Shown in pieces: positions 47,104 to 59,145 of a stretch of DNA of 64,000 bases; the first letter of the stretch is position 1, and each line of letters begins with the position of its first letter. The notes under the pieces are model-generated. The model was not told where the DNA came from. It was given only the letters and a program-made list of their open reading frames with translations, and did no database searches. Origin of the DNA: Oscheius onirici (Eukaryota > Nematoda > Chromadorea > Rhabditida > Rhabditidae); NCBI GenBank assembly GCA_932521025.1, contig OW051469.1:4662398-4726397 (forward strand), given 5' to 3'. A program made the position numbers and the translations under genes.

Positions 47104-47912
47104 CTAAAACTTACAAAAAAGACTGCCGTTTCCTGCCGGGTTTGTGGTAGGAGCTGTTCCTCTCGGCCTCACACTCGATCCTGCTCCGGGTGGCGGCGGT
47201 AAAAGTGGCACCATGCCTCCGGAAGACGCCGCAGCTGGCCGTGGTCGAGCAGGAGCTGCCTGACCGTCCGTGTTTTTCTTCTGAACCTTTTTTTAAAGAC
47301 CATTGTTTGAAACGACCTACCAAGCTAATAGAAATAGTCTGTCCTTCTTTGAATGCCAAATCTAAAGCTGGGCCGCTGTTGTTGAACTTCTGCTCCATTT
47401 CTGCCGTTTTTTCTAGATATTTGAAGTGATCCTGAACATTTGTTAGGAGAAAACATAAAAAAAGTACCTGTAGAGCTACGTTGAGATCGAATGAGTCGCT
47501 CCGATCGGCGAATCCACAGCCAACGAACGCCGTCTGTCCAGCATCATTACGTAGACGAATCACGAAATAGCGCGAAGAATCTTTCACTGTCTCGATGGCC
47601 GGGCCGGGATATTGATCTACCGGGCATTTTGCATAGAGGGCGCCTGTAATTTAGATGATTTTTACATAATAATAGAAAAAGTACCTGAAGATTTATCTTC
47701 TAACCGCAACTCTAACTTCTGGCCAATCGCCACCAGTTTGAGCCGTCCCGTCCAATCTGGATTGTCCAATTTCCAATCGGCTGCTCTGAAAATTGAGAAA
47801 GTTGTGAAATAGAGAAGACAACTAACTTGTGACCTTGATTTGTCTGAATTGGCGGGATTCTGTAGACAAAGACTTCGGGCTTGACCAGAGCCACGCTTTC
47901 GTAGTCGTCCAT
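47104..47912 (-). CDS. ncap-1: NECAP, AP2/clathrin-associated adaptor regulator
   Basis: This is a cytosolic endocytic protein with a PH-like NECAP domain that binds the AP2 complex. Exons (minus strand) are 47912-47827, 47785-47685, 47643-47468, 47431-47321 and 47280-47104. The family core is complete: ESVALVKPEVFVYRIPP, AADWKLDNPDWTGRLKLVA, LRLEDKSSGALYAKCPVDQY, DSSRYFVIRLRNDAGQTAF, CGFADRSDSFDLNVALQDHF and LDLAFKEGQTISISL. The tail is short and Pro/Ala-rich (MVPLLPPPPGAG). It stops at 47104 after GNGSLF, without the W-V-Q-F end of vertebrate NECAPs. A donor-like GTAAGT overlaps the last codons, so a spliced alternative end (LFFIKTF) is possible. Confidence 0.92.
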
Positions 47913-48368
47913 TTCTGAAATTTGACATAACTTTGTGTAAAAATTGAGGAGAAACAAAAAAAATCCAATAACTGGACGAAAATAAGTAATGACAGAAAAT
48001 GATTTTCTCGTTATTTGTTTCGTGCAACCTGAAAAATATTCGAGGAGATGGAACAACCCGAAATCAGCTGAGGGAAAATCGACAAAGGCAACACGCATGG
48101 CGAGAACCGCTCACGCCAGGGTGTAAACGTCGCGCCTAATTACAGCCATTGGATCTCCAAGTTTCAATTAACTACATAACCAGCATTGAGCTTTTATAAA
48201 CTGGAACTGCACGGCCTATTTTTAAGATAAAAACTATGGCAAAGACCTATTTTAACCTCAAAGACAACAGCAGTAGGAATCTCTTCATTAAGAGCAAGCT
48301 AGAAAGAAAACAACATAACAACGTGGGAAATATGTACAAAACCGGTTTGGCAAGTCTGGAAGTATCAT
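47913..48368. other. Intergenic region NECAP / BTB gene
   Basis: AT-rich sequence containing the NECAP promoter. The segment at about 48290-48366 is similar to 49275-49350, showing that the tandem duplication of the BTB gene includes its 3' flank. Confidence 0.6.
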
Positions 48369-49162
48369 CTAAACAATCTTGAATTTTTTGAGAATCTTGA
48401 AGAGCATCGAAACGCCGATCAGCGGTTCGCTCGACTGGTCGTCTTTCTCCATCTTCTCATTCCAGCTTTTGTAAGCCTCCCAAGCGAAGTTTCTCTTATC
48501 GTGCGGGACTTCAATTTCGTGCTTTTCAGCGAAGATCCAGTGATCGAAACAGACACAGCACATTTTACGACTACAGAGTTCATCAGTAAGCTTCTGTTTG
48601 ATGTAGTCCTTGGCCAGATCACCAAGATTGTAACGATCGGCTACCTCCAACAGCTCCTCCGTACAGTTCCAGAAGTCTTCAACAAAATTCTGTAGCAATT
48701 AGTAAACGTTACTTTTGGGGGAGTAGACGAGGTCGGGTAGATGACAAACAATTTCGTGGTACTGCTTCGAGCCATCATCCATGTTACACTGGTAGTTCTG
48801 AAATATAACCAAGAATATAAAAGGCGATTCAGCCTACAGTCTCCTTCTTGTTGGTAAGAAACTTGTCCTCATCATTGACTTTTCCGAAGTATAGAAGTTC
48901 GAGAAGCCTTCTGAACGCGGGAACAGAAACGTCCTTGATTTCAATGCGAGTCATATTAGCCTAAGCTGAGCGGTTACAGTCAGCAGTATCGAAAACTAAC
49001 CTCCTTGAACTGTCCGTAGAACAGGGCCTTGAAATACTCGCTGCGTGCACTGAGAACCATTTTGTGAACAAAACAATCCTGATTTTCGACTGCCAGAGTA
49101 ACGTCAGAGAGTTCCGGATCGCCGAATTTGATGGGATCGGGATTTTCGTTGTTGGGAGACAT
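48369..49162 (-). CDS. BTB/POZ-domain protein
   Basis: Exons (minus strand) are 49162-49001, 48960-48838, 48797 to about 48729, and 48689-48369. The BTB core reads DPELSDVTLAVENQDCFVHK, MVLSARSEYFKALFYGQFKE, IEIKDVSVPAFRRLLELLYF and, after an unusual insertion (NYQCNMDDGSKQYHEIVCHL), TEELLEVADRYNLGDLAKDY. The C-terminal part carries CSRKMCCVCFDHW and ends ILKKFKIV. BTB proteins often act as Cullin-3 substrate adaptors, but no second domain is seen, so the function is open. The third donor is uncertain: only GTCTAC at 48728 keeps the frame. The upstream partial copy at 49354-49707 shows a local tandem duplication. Confidence 0.75.
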
Positions 49163-49353
49163 CTTGACTGTAAGGCATTATATAATTATTGAAAAAATAT
49201 ATTTTTCAAAGATAAAGACTCGCAACGACCTATTTAAACGACAAAGACATTAATAGTAGGAAGCTCTCCATTGAGAACAAGCAAGAAAGAAAATAACTTG
49301 GGAAATATGTACAAAACCGGTTTGGCAATTTCGGAAATATCGTCTAGAAAAGT

Positions 49354-49707
49354 TTAACCTTTCTGAAGATCTTGGTAAGCATCGAGAAGTTTATCTGCGG
49401 CTGAGTGGACCTTTCCTTCATCGGTGAATTTTCCATTGTCAGAAGTTCGAGAAGCCTTCTGAAAGCATCGATGGTGACGTCCTTAATTTCTATGCGGCTC
49501 ATATTGGACTGAAACTAATAAATGTACCTGTAAATTGTGAAAAACTTTTTTGAACTGTCCGTAGAACAGCGCTTTGAAGTACTCGCTGCGGGCGCTGAGA
49601 ATCATTTTATGAACAAGAAAATCTTGATTTGCGACGGCCAGAGTAACGTCGGAGAGCTCCGGATCACCGAATTTGATAGGATCGGGCTTTTCATCCCCGT
49701 CAGACAT
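49354..49707 (-). pseudogene. Truncated tandem copy of the BTB gene
   Basis: ATG at 49707 opens MSDGDEKPDPIKFGDPELSD..., nearly identical to the first exon of the neighbouring BTB gene. After an intron the second exon gives SNMSRIEIKDVTIDAFRRLL, then jumps from LLELL to a C-terminal piece SMLTKIFRKVKLF, which corresponds to SMLFKILKKFKIV of the full copy. The middle of the BTB fold is deleted, yet the reading frame stays open. Either a pseudogene with a lucky frame or a small truncated protein able to pair with the full-length one. Confidence 0.7.
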
Positions 49708-50302
49708 TTTGCCTGTAACACTTTACGTTACTCTAAACATTTTTGTAAACGATGACAAGATCGAGCAAATGAAATGAAAAAAAAGCAAGAAAACACAGAT
49801 CGTCAGGAAAGAAGGAATAGGCAAACAATTTTCGGTCACAATCGTTTACTGTAGACGCAATTGCGTACCGTATTTGTGTTCTGACGCCTGGAATGACGCA
49901 AAACTTTCATGGAATTCTGTTCTTTGGCAACGTTCCTCTTGTTTTCTTCTCCTTTTGTCGTTCTCATGTGTTTCGAAAACCAAAGACTAATTGTAAGTGT
50001 TATGTTGCGATGCGAGGAAAGTGATTGATATCGAAGAAACACTTTGGAGTCTTGGATATTTATGAGTGGAAAAGAAAGTAACAATATATTCTGAGACACA
50101 AATCAGAATCAGGGGAACAACGGGGGAGATTTGAAGGGTGCCTGTTTTGGCGGGTAAATTGGGAATCGTAACGGGACCCAAAGTAACGCGGGAATTCAAA
50201 ACAGTATATAACAGTAAGTAAAAATTTATTAGCACACAATGAAAGCTTGTCATTGAACAAGTATTGCACCTTTTCAGTAATGGCATCTCATAAAATACCA
50301 AG
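49708..50302. other. Intergenic region BTB copy / MLT-10-like gene
   Basis: Contains the promoter of the truncated BTB copy and the 3' UTR of the MLT-10-like gene. The minus-strand frame 49987-50436 overlaps coding sequence in another frame and is a shadow. Confidence 0.4.
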
Positions 50303-52734
50303 TTATGAGAGCCAAGAGGGACTGAGCACGACTTCGGAAGCGATGAGTTTCGATTCGATGAGGGGCGAAAGAGCATAAGGAGACAGAACGACAGCAAAAA
50401 GAACCTGAGGTGACAAGATGAGAGGGGACAGAACAAAGGGAGACAGAATCAAGGGAGAACCGACCATGGGTGTCAGGATGAGAGGATTCAGAGCCAGAGG
50501 AGACAGAATGATTGGGGAGAAAACTTGCGGAGAGAGAATGAGGGGAGAAAGGAGGAGAGGAGTCAAGATGACTGGGTTGAAGACACCGGGAACAAGAATC
50601 AGGGGATGGAGGACAAGAGGAGAGAGTACAATCGGAGAGAATACCAGAGGAGTGAGGATGAGTGGGGAGAGGACACGAGGACTGAGGACGAGAGGTACAA
50701 AGACCCAGGGAGACAGAGTGATAGGGCCTAAGACGGCTGGAGACAGAGTGATCGGAGACAAGACCAATGGAGAGAGATAGATGGGCTGGGAGAGAGGAGC
50801 ACTGGCGAAAGTCAACGGAGTGAGCAGGAAAGGCGATCCGACAATGTCGTGACGACGAACTTTGAACTTTTCGGCTTCAGCCAGAGCTCGAATACTATAA
50901 ATTTGGATAAGAGAGACAGAGAAATAGGCCCACTCTGTCTCGATAAACTTGTGAGGATCGTCTCTCATGACCTTCGACTTGAACCGTTTCAAAGCAGAAG
51001 ACTTCTTGTAGGGAGAATCGCTACCGTATACCATGTCCAGCTGCTCGTCGGTCAAGAAGGCAAAGCCCTGCTTGTCCAGATCGGATTTCTGAAAGAGATT
51101 AGTTACAAAATGTTTCTCAATCTCTCACCTGCTGTTCATTGTAACTCCTATCCAGACTCTCAAAGACCTCAATCTTTTTGACCTCGACTTCTCCACCGAC
51201 TTTGGTCATATTCTTCTTGGTGAAGAAGAGAGGAGTTCCGTCCTCTCCTCTCATCTCCTGATCCTTCCGGGCCTTCTGATCCCGTTCCGTCTTGTCAATA
51301 GCGTCAGTGACTCCCGAAGCTTCCACAATAAAGTCCATCCAGGCTTCTTGATCAGTAGTATTCAGTTTCTTCAGAATCTTAGGAAGGGAGAGGAGCTCCT
51401 CTTCGTTCTTTCCATCCTCGTGGAGCGAGAATAAAGAAGGAGAGAGTAGATTGAAGAGACTGTCATCTTCTTGTTCCGGAACAATACTCATGAATCGGGG
51501 ACTGAACATTTTCAGAGTCTTTTTCTCGAATCCAGTCGTGTTCTTGCCACTGATTTCCAGAGCTGTTTTGACGGCTTCTCTCATAAGTTGGAGCGGGACT
51601 CTGATCTCGTCCTTCTGCTTCTTCGCCACCATCTGCTTCAAAGCCATGTCCTCGTCTTCCATATCCATTTTCTTCATCGCAATCGGTTTACGGGGATCAA
51701 TGAACTCTTCCGGAGTGTTGTCGATCATCATTCTCAACCGTCTCTTCATCTCCGACCGCTGTTTTTTCTCCAGTTTGGCCTCTTCTCCGACCTTCTTCAC
51801 TCTCAGAACAGCATTCTTCCAGCTTTCTTTCGAGTTCTCTCCCTTGTTCTTCAGTCTTCTCACACTCTTTGTCAACTGCTTGGCCAATTGTGTCATCATT
51901 GGTTCGTCCTTCATCGATTTCAGTGTGTAGCTCTTCCTGTTGACCACATTGAAGCCAGACTCGCGTTTCTCACGACTCTGACCAAAACTGCCAGTCCACT
52001 TAATATTCTTGTTTTTGGTAGAGGTTTTGTAGGGCTTGTTCTTCAGATGAGAGACTGGAGTGTCTGTAATCGTTGTGGTTGTCTCAGTCTCTTTGTTTTC
52101 ATACCTTTGACTACTACCGGCACATGACTACTTTGATCCAGAACCTTGACCACACATCTGGCATGTTCAGGAACAGTAGACGCTTTTTTAGAACACTCAT
52201 GTACTGCTTCCCGTTCCTCATGCGGCATTTGTTCTAGCCTAAAGTAGTCTTTTTGATCGAAGAAACAGGTTTCTTCACGGAGCCCGGGAACGCCCCTGTC
52301 TACGGTAAAACTTTTTCTTCCACTCTCTGTAGGGGAAATTCGTCTCTCAGTCCGAATCATTTCGATTTTCTCGACTGGAAAAAGCTGGATTAGCCTTTTG
52401 GGGGTTAGCCGCCGCCGACGACGAAAGGGACAAGGCCGGTTATTAGAGAGTAAAAATGACTGACCGCTTGGAAGCCAGAGCAGCCATGAATCCGGACATG
52501 GCCTGACTGAGCCATTTTTCGAGAAGTTCCTCCGATGTCGTCTCGTTCATCGGCACTCGGAGAGCATTGCCTTCCTAAAAAAAATTATTATAGAAAATTT
52601 GAGAAACAAACTTTGTAGGCATGCGTCTTTGTGTCAATTTCGACAGCGGAATTTGTATTCAGGTGTGGCCTGGAGTCTGCCCATACTGTTGGCAGGACAG
52701 AACATACTGCTGTCGCTGAAATACTTCGGATGAA
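50303..52734 (-). CDS. MLT-10-family moulting-cycle protein
   Basis: This is a nematode-specific secreted protein needed for cuticle renewal in C. elegans. Exons (minus strand) are 51088-50303, 52063-51129, about 52390-52105, about 52575-52477 and about 52734-52626. The most N-terminal visible exon has a signal-peptide-like stretch ending SVLPTVWADS. No start Met was found, so a further 5' exon is expected. The middle is charged and helical. The MLTN signature reads KQGFAFLTDEQLDMVYG, followed by SIRALAEAEKFKVRRHDIVG. The last third is 28 uninterrupted pentapeptides of form L-S-P-L-V/I (50776-50357), and the end is VVLSPSWLS. The join between the exons at 52477 and about 52390 does not keep frame with the sites I could find, so an exon or a base may be missing there. 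The long plus-strand frame 50418-50780 is the antisense of the repeat. Confidence 0.88.
50357..50776 (-). repeat. 28-unit, 15-bp coding tandem repeat (pentapeptides)
   Basis: Strict 5-residue periodicity with Pro at position 3 in 27 of 28 units (LSPLV, LSPIT, LSPAV, LGPIT, LSPWV, FVPLV...). No insertion breaks the phase over 420 bp. The hydrophobic character suggests a regular extended or solenoid-like structure. Confidence 0.9.
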
Positions 52735-52740
52735 CTGTGG

Positions 52741-55700
52741 ACAGGGATACCGGCAGTCACTTCACAGAATAGGAAAGTTCGAGGTTTAGTGATTGTCTTG
52801 TTCTAGCAATCATCACAAGCCTCCAAGTTTTAGGAATTACATGCAGCTAACAATAAGCATTCTCAGTATTCTTTATTTCGAAGCGTACTGCCCCAAAAAG
52901 TGATGCGGTGGAATAAATACGCCAAAGTCCCGGGCGGTGAAACGAAAATATGACAAAATCCCAAGAATTGTGAACTGCTTTGTATGTAACATGGACTGCC
53001 CAAACTTTCTCGTCGAGCTAGCATTCTTCGTAGTCCCAGATTCTATCATAGACCTGCTTTTTTTTAACAGTATGTATGTCAAAACGTTCACAATGTTAAC
53101 TGCCATATATTGTTTGCACTGTGTTTCGGTTTACAAAAGTGAAGAGAAATGTAAAAGAACTATCAAAAAGTTTACGAAATTCTCCAATACCCAGTCTACC
53201 GAAAACTTTCAGCAAAACAGCCGACGAAAGAACGATGACTTTTTGACTGCTATGCTCTTACTACCAATCACTCACCGCAAAATTCACTGTTCTCTTCAAT
53301 CCAATCTGTCGTCAGTCTTTACAAAAATAATCAACAGGTCCGAAAGTCCGTAAAGGTCAGCGTGAATATCGCCCTTTTGTCAAAGCGGATAAGCGGCCAC
53401 GCATCAGCTCGTTGTGACAGGAAAGATTACGTCTCCGGATGTCTCATAATTTTAAACTTCGTCCAAAACATTTAATAGTTTTAGAGAAGAGTTAAAAGTA
53501 GTCTAGACAAGAAACAATCGACAACTACATAGTAAGCGTACTCAAGTAAATACTAACTGTCTCTTTATTGTTCTTTCCGTTACCGTATGCCAAAAATAGA
53601 AAGGTAAAACAAGGGGAGGACTTGCCTGTGAACAGCAATAAGAGGAAGCAGTGCATTTTGCGCAGAGTGTTGCATCCTGGCCAGCTTATATACGATCCGC
53701 CCCTCCAGAACGCCTTTTTCGCCATCCGCAGTTGTCCATTTCAGGCCTACGGTATATGATAAAGACTTTGGATGGCACTGAGGATTCATGCGGCTTCAAG
53801 TTTACACATTACTAGAGCAAATGCCTGTGCATATGGGCAGTCTTTATTAGCTACCGTAATCCCACAGAAGATACAGTAAGACTTCGTCATTCGTCTGATT
53901 GGGAGAAGCCGAATTAGGTAATAACTCGCCATTGATCGAATTTACAATTAGACGAAATGCCGAAGTTGATATTGTTACTGCTGTAGAACTGTCTCCGTAA
54001 AAGGAAGTGGGAATCTACTCTCACGGTTAACATCTTCAGTCGGTTCAGAAGAAAAGAGAACTATGTTGTTTCGGAGTTCGCTAGCGGAGCTCTCGAGGAT
54101 TAAAACTAGACTATTTCATTGGACCAGCACAAATACCCCACGTCCTCTGACAAAACCGTAGAGGCAGTTAGGCTTTGTATCTTAGCGCCGTGACTAGTAT
54201 TCCTACGTTTAAGCCCGCCTTTAGGCGAACTTCACATTATCGAACTCTAAATAAGAATAAAGAGTTGCCGGAACAGGAGAAACTTCAAAGAAGCGTTTCT
54301 CTTCACAGTCGTAAAAACGACGTTAGCTTTAAGTGACAGTAAATCAGTCGCGCCTAACGCATGGCTAGCCGCACCGGTGCTATTTCTCTTACTCTAAAAC
54401 GCAACAGACTATCTGTGCGGGTGTCTGTGGTCCATTGCTATACTAATGCGTAAGGGTTTGGACACCGAGACATCCGGGTTCGATTCCGCTCCAAACTTTT
54501 TTTTTCGAAAAAATTCTTTTGCTAACTTTTTCCTTACGCGGTTTTTATGTTGAATCCGAATATGCTAAAATTATCGGCGCTATAATGTATAGTTCTTCTA
54601 GTTCTTCTTTCTGTGTTCATTGGAACAAGCCTAAAAATTGACCACACGTGCATTCATCGCACTTCAAGCCGTACCGTAGCTGGCAGTTGGCCAGTGCGCG
54701 CTCTAATTTAATTAAGGGAAGGTGTTGCAAAGACTGACGATTTCTCGAGCGCTTCGAGGCTTAGCTCTCTAATGGATGAGGCAACAACCTGTCGGATTTG
54801 CTGACAAAAATAACCATTTGTTTAATTTCTTTAAAGTAAACTTGTCGGGTACAAATACTATAAAAACTTTGTCATGTTCTGAAAAGTTGTAGAAAAAAAT
54901 CTACTTGTTCTGAGCAAAATGTTTGGTTGTGCCCCAAAAATGGTCTGGAAGAGTTTCCGGACTATCGTGAAGCGTTGTTGCAGAAGTCAGTTTGATCTGC
55001 TAAGGAAGACGGATTTGACTTGGTTTGTATCTAGTTCGAACATACTTCTGCATACGAACAGACAAAGAATGCGAACCACAGTGGAACATACGTGCAAAAA
55101 TTGTTCCTTTCCCTTCCGTCCCGCCAAGATCGTTATCGCTGCGTGCCATTCGCCACTCTCCGTTCAAAAGATTTCCTACCCAAATAGTTCTTCCGAACCG
55201 ATAATTAAAGACGCATGTTTCAAGATTTACGGCCCCGTCGCCGTGGGACAGAAACACGGGAGCGCGACGACGAGAAGCCCTCTGATGGAAGGAGACCGGT
55301 CTCTGGGCAGCTACACTCTACGGCCACGCGCCTGATTTTGATATGATTTAATATTAAAATAGGGGCCGATTTTGAAGATTTGGGTGAACTTACTTATATA
55401 AGTTAACCCCTCTAAGATATTCAACCGCAACTTTGTAATATGCAAACGGAGGAATATGTCCTCTTTAGTACTGAGGAATGCTACTAGCGTCAAAGTCATG
55501 AAATAGACTTCTACTGATATCCATAACGTCTGTTCTGAATTCCTATTATGAACATTCTTTTGCCAGACTGATTGTCTGTTTCCTCTTCATACCCTCACTG
55601 GCTCGCAAAGATATACTGTATTCCACCATTCCAAAGATATGTAGCTTCAACTTCTCCCGTCTATAAATGAACTTGAAAGGTTTTCATTCCAATCCCTTAC

Positions 55701-56757
55701 AGGGAGAAACTCCCGGCTACGGATACCTTCTCAGGTTGCGTAGCCAACTTTTTCATCAAGCGATTAGCTCCGTCAAGAGTCTCCTAATGTGTTTAAACGA
55801 TTCTTTACTAATCGCCGTCATGCTTTTTTCTATTCGAGGAATTCTTGACAATGAGACTCACTGAATATTTCCAATTTTTCGCTAGATTGAATAAAATCGT
55901 GTACTTTCGATCCTGAAGCTTTTTCTTTGTCTGGACCGCAAACCCGCCGCTATCTCGAATCACAAAGTGTTTAACATTAACACCGGACCCATTAGACTCT
56001 AAGGTCTCGGGATTGATGCCCTCGGGACTACATCAGTTTGTTGGTTTTCCAGCAGAACAGACGTTATAGCCACAAAAATATCTTTGTGACGTGTGGCTAT
56101 CACGGGGGTCAGAACTGGATGGAGAAGCAGGGAAAAGGGTCAAAAGTTCGGATTGGACAGCGAAGAGAATGTACTGTAGGCCATATTTAAACGTATCTGA
56201 TAGGTTTGTGCAAAAATGTACGGAAAAGTTCTTGAAGCCTTACTCCTTTGCAGATTTCAAACTACCAATTTAAAAGAGCAGTAACCAATTTTGAAAGTGT
56301 TAAAATCCGGGTAAGAAAGTGATAGACGGTATTGATTCTTCCCGCTTTCTCTACAGTAGCGACTCTCCGCGGTCACGATCTCTTTTCAAAAAGTGACGGT
56401 AAGATCCAATCTGCTCGTCTCTCGTAGACTGACCACCGCCATCCTTTTGTTTCTCACGTCCAAGTGCAGTCTTTGACGGCTGGAGATCACCGGAACCACT
56501 TATCAATCCAACCTGAATCTGTATTTTTCTCTCCCTTTTAAAGGGGTATCCAGTACAGTCCAGAAGACGACTTCAGCATGGACGAACAAGGAAACAAAGA
56601 ATTTCCGATCTATCCATCTCACTTCCAGATCAAATCTTTGCACGTACACTGGATTCTTATCGTTCCTCTCGGGGGCCAGTCCGATGAGACTCCTGATCTC
56701 GCCATACGTGAACAATTCATTTTTCCCCGTAAATACCCATAAACGACATCACACATC
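52741..56757. other. 4-kb region without a supported gene
   Basis: It holds the promoter of the MLT-10-like gene and the 3' UTR of RUSF1. Plus-strand frames of 138 codons at 52937-53353 and 54919-55335 have no recognised domain, and unrelated minus-strand frames overlap them. A tRNA-like sequence lies near 54425-54497. Nothing else is supported. Confidence 0.5.
54425..54506 (+). pseudogene. tRNA-like sequence with B box and T-run
   Basis: GGTTCGATTCC (about 54477) is a perfect tRNA B box, and TGGTCCATTGC about 45 nt upstream resembles an A box. A run of nine T directly follows as a Pol III-type terminator. The stems do not pair well. It may be a tRNA relic or SINE. Confidence 0.35.
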
Positions 56758-58226
56758 CTAATCCTTCTTATAACGCCACGAATCGTAGCGAAGATGCAAT
56801 GTCCCACAGTCGTAGCCGGAACTTGTCAAAGTCTTTAAAAAGCGCTGGTAGAGAGTCTCTGAGTAATGTGTCTTCTGAAAGAGACATTCCAGATGGAAAA
56901 ATGGCAAGAGTTCGTCCGAGAAGCCACTCCGAACAGCACACCATCCGACATTGTGGATGGGATCGAAGAGGAGGGTGTAATTCTGAACCTTGACCCTGAT
57001 TGGAAACTAAAAGAAAAACCTCAGTTTCGACAAAGGTAGCTTTGGGAATTCGTTTCCTGTAGTCGAGGAGTTCTTTGAGGGAACAGCCGAGATGACGAGT
57101 TCCGCAGAGAGACCAGAACAACGGCTCTTCTTCATTGCTTTCCAAGACACTCGGCACTGCATCGCTTAGCAGGAATGTTCTGGAAAAATAACCTTTCAGA
57201 CTACTCACATGTTGGAGATTTCTCAGTAAAATTTGGTAAAAACAAGATAAAAAATACTTGCAAAAGTAACAAAATGAATACCTGATGGCAGTTGTAGCTC
57301 TATTCCTGTTCAACGAGGCGAACTGAAGACACCTGACAGCCCGATAGTTGGCAAAGAGGTGGACAAAGGTAAAGATCTAACCTTTTTGATTGAACTAATA
57401 TAAACTTGACTCACGATAAAGAGTAGCCAGATGATGCGAAACTGTCCACTGACAGCTGGAAGCAGAACCAGAGAGAGAAGAAGAGCAACAATGTTGACCA
57501 GTGTCTCTTGACTGCCATCCTTGGCTGCCACATCGGCCAGATTGTTCCTCAAGGCTTGATGTTGCGTGATGGCTGTTCTTGTGGCTCCGCCAGCAACTCC
57601 AACAACACAGCGGAACATCGAGGCAGTACAAGCTAGTGGCAAGAATAGTGGCGGAAAGTATGGAAGCAAGAGATCGACGAAGAAGGCAGCATCGTTGAGG
57701 ATGTCTGCCATCAGTCGCCAACGCTTCGGATTCGCGTCCAGATCACTTCCTTTCAAATAGGTAAATGTGATTCGGCCAGCCATTCCGAGACCATCTTTCA
57801 ATATCCAAGTGAGGGACGCTGCCAGAGCTGAGGCTTTCTTAAAACTGGGGAAAAGTGAAAATATTAAAAGAAGGACTACCTCATCTCCGACTCCGGCTCC
57901 TCGAAGGACAGCCTCGGTGGCCAAGGCTCCGGTCAAACTGCTGGCAAGAGCTTGGAGAGTATCCCAGATCTGGTAGGTCAAGTAGTCATCGCTGACGGAA
58001 TGAGGGTAGCCTGGAAACTTGGAACTGTCTGTATTTCTGTCCAGGAGAAACTAAGACTTCAAAAAACCATACCATTGGGAAGAAACACAGAAATGAAGCC
58101 GGCTCTGATCGATGTGAGAGAGTAATCGACGGATATGCCTCCTTGAGACGTCACTTCGACTATTCCGTCCTTTTTCTGACCCACTTTTCGAATTGGATGG
58201 CCATCGTACTCTTCAGAGAAGTTCAT
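56758..58226 (-). CDS. RUS1/DUF647-family membrane protein (RUSF1, C16orf58-like)
   Basis: This is a conserved eukaryotic membrane protein of uncertain function, related to plant ROOT UVB SENSITIVE proteins. Exons (minus strand) are 58226-58073, 58010-57880, 57837-57415, 57376-57282, 57179-57020 and 57006-56758, all in frame. The family core is strong: YLTYQIWDTLQALASSLTG, WILKDGLGMAGRITFTYLKG, NPKRWRLMADILNDAAFFVD, VGVAGGATRTAITQHQALRN, NLADVAAKDGSQETLVNIVA and LHLFANYRAVRCLQF. The C-terminal soluble part ends HLRYDSWRYKKD. Two acceptors were chosen by frame and homology (TTTTAAG at 57838 and TTTTAG at 57007). The frames further right on the minus strand (56503-56807) are beyond the stop. 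Confidence 0.92.
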
Positions 58227-59145
58227 TGTTCTGAAATTGTGACGATTTATATTTTTCCCAGACGTTAACATTTCAAACAGTTTTATTGCTTGAAAAACAA
58301 AAAACAAAAAAAAACGAACTTTAATTTAATGACTTTCAATTAACGAAGAATAAAATTTTATAAATTGCTTTTTCTATAAATTGCCTGTTCGGGATACCAT
58401 TTCAAGTCTCTTACAACATTTTGACTTCCCCTTTAAAACAAAAGCATAGGAAATAATGTTGGCATTTCTCTCTGTTCAAACTTTGCTGCAAAGCAGAAAA
58501 AGACCCACTCGTTTGTCTCCCAATACTAGAAGCTTCTCTATTGATCCGTGTACCAGTTTGTCCCTCGGCGTGTTTGAAAAATTATCGGCTAAGCGGAACG
58601 CATAATCCGCGCTGTTGAATTAGCATACGGCTAGTCAAATCAACGCTCGACCCACGAATTGACGCCGCGTAAACGGTGCGTCCACTCAGCTGGTTTCGGA
58701 GACTCTCTCTCTCTCTCTCTCTTGTCGTAATACGAAACAATCAATACATTTAGCCTTGGACAGATTGGTTCCGAGTGCGCTGTCATTAACAGCCGACCCA
58801 GCTGTGTCCTCGGCTCTGTTTTTCTAGGGGGAGTTTCGCCACACTAGGTCCATTGCGCCAGACTATTACACGGCCAATTTGATGTAGTTCGCGACTTTTT
58901 CTCATATCATTCCATTTTCGGACGGGTTCCACTTCGTCCGGGTGGTATGAGTCAGAGACTGAGAGAGTGAATTATATTGTCTCTCTTATCACTTCTCCGG
59001 AACGGGTTGCGTGTGGCAACAGTCAGTGAATCAGAATCGACCCCCCGAGAATATCATAACCAAGCCTCTCTCGCTCGTTTTTCTCCCTCTCTTCCTCTCC
59101 CGGGGGCTGTAATATTTTCTCTCATTTCAGCGCATGCATGTCGAG
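58227..59145. other. Divergent promoter region RUSF1 / CYRI
   Basis: This lies between two divergently transcribed genes and probably serves both. It contains a short CT microsatellite at about 58704-58722. No gene is seen. Confidence 0.5.

Noticed and set aside
50418-50780. 120-codon plus-strand ORF rich in Arg/Gly
   Set aside because: It is the exact antisense of the pentapeptide-coding repeat of the MLT-10-like gene. Its regular pattern is a by-product of the 15-bp period.
51451-52127. Plus-strand ORFs of 159 and 218 codons
   Set aside because: Antisense of the MLT-10-like coding exons, with no domain of their own.
54919-55335. 138-codon plus-strand ORF
   Set aside because: No recognisable domain, an overlapping minus-strand ORF of similar quality and no splice context. 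Chance cannot be excluded.
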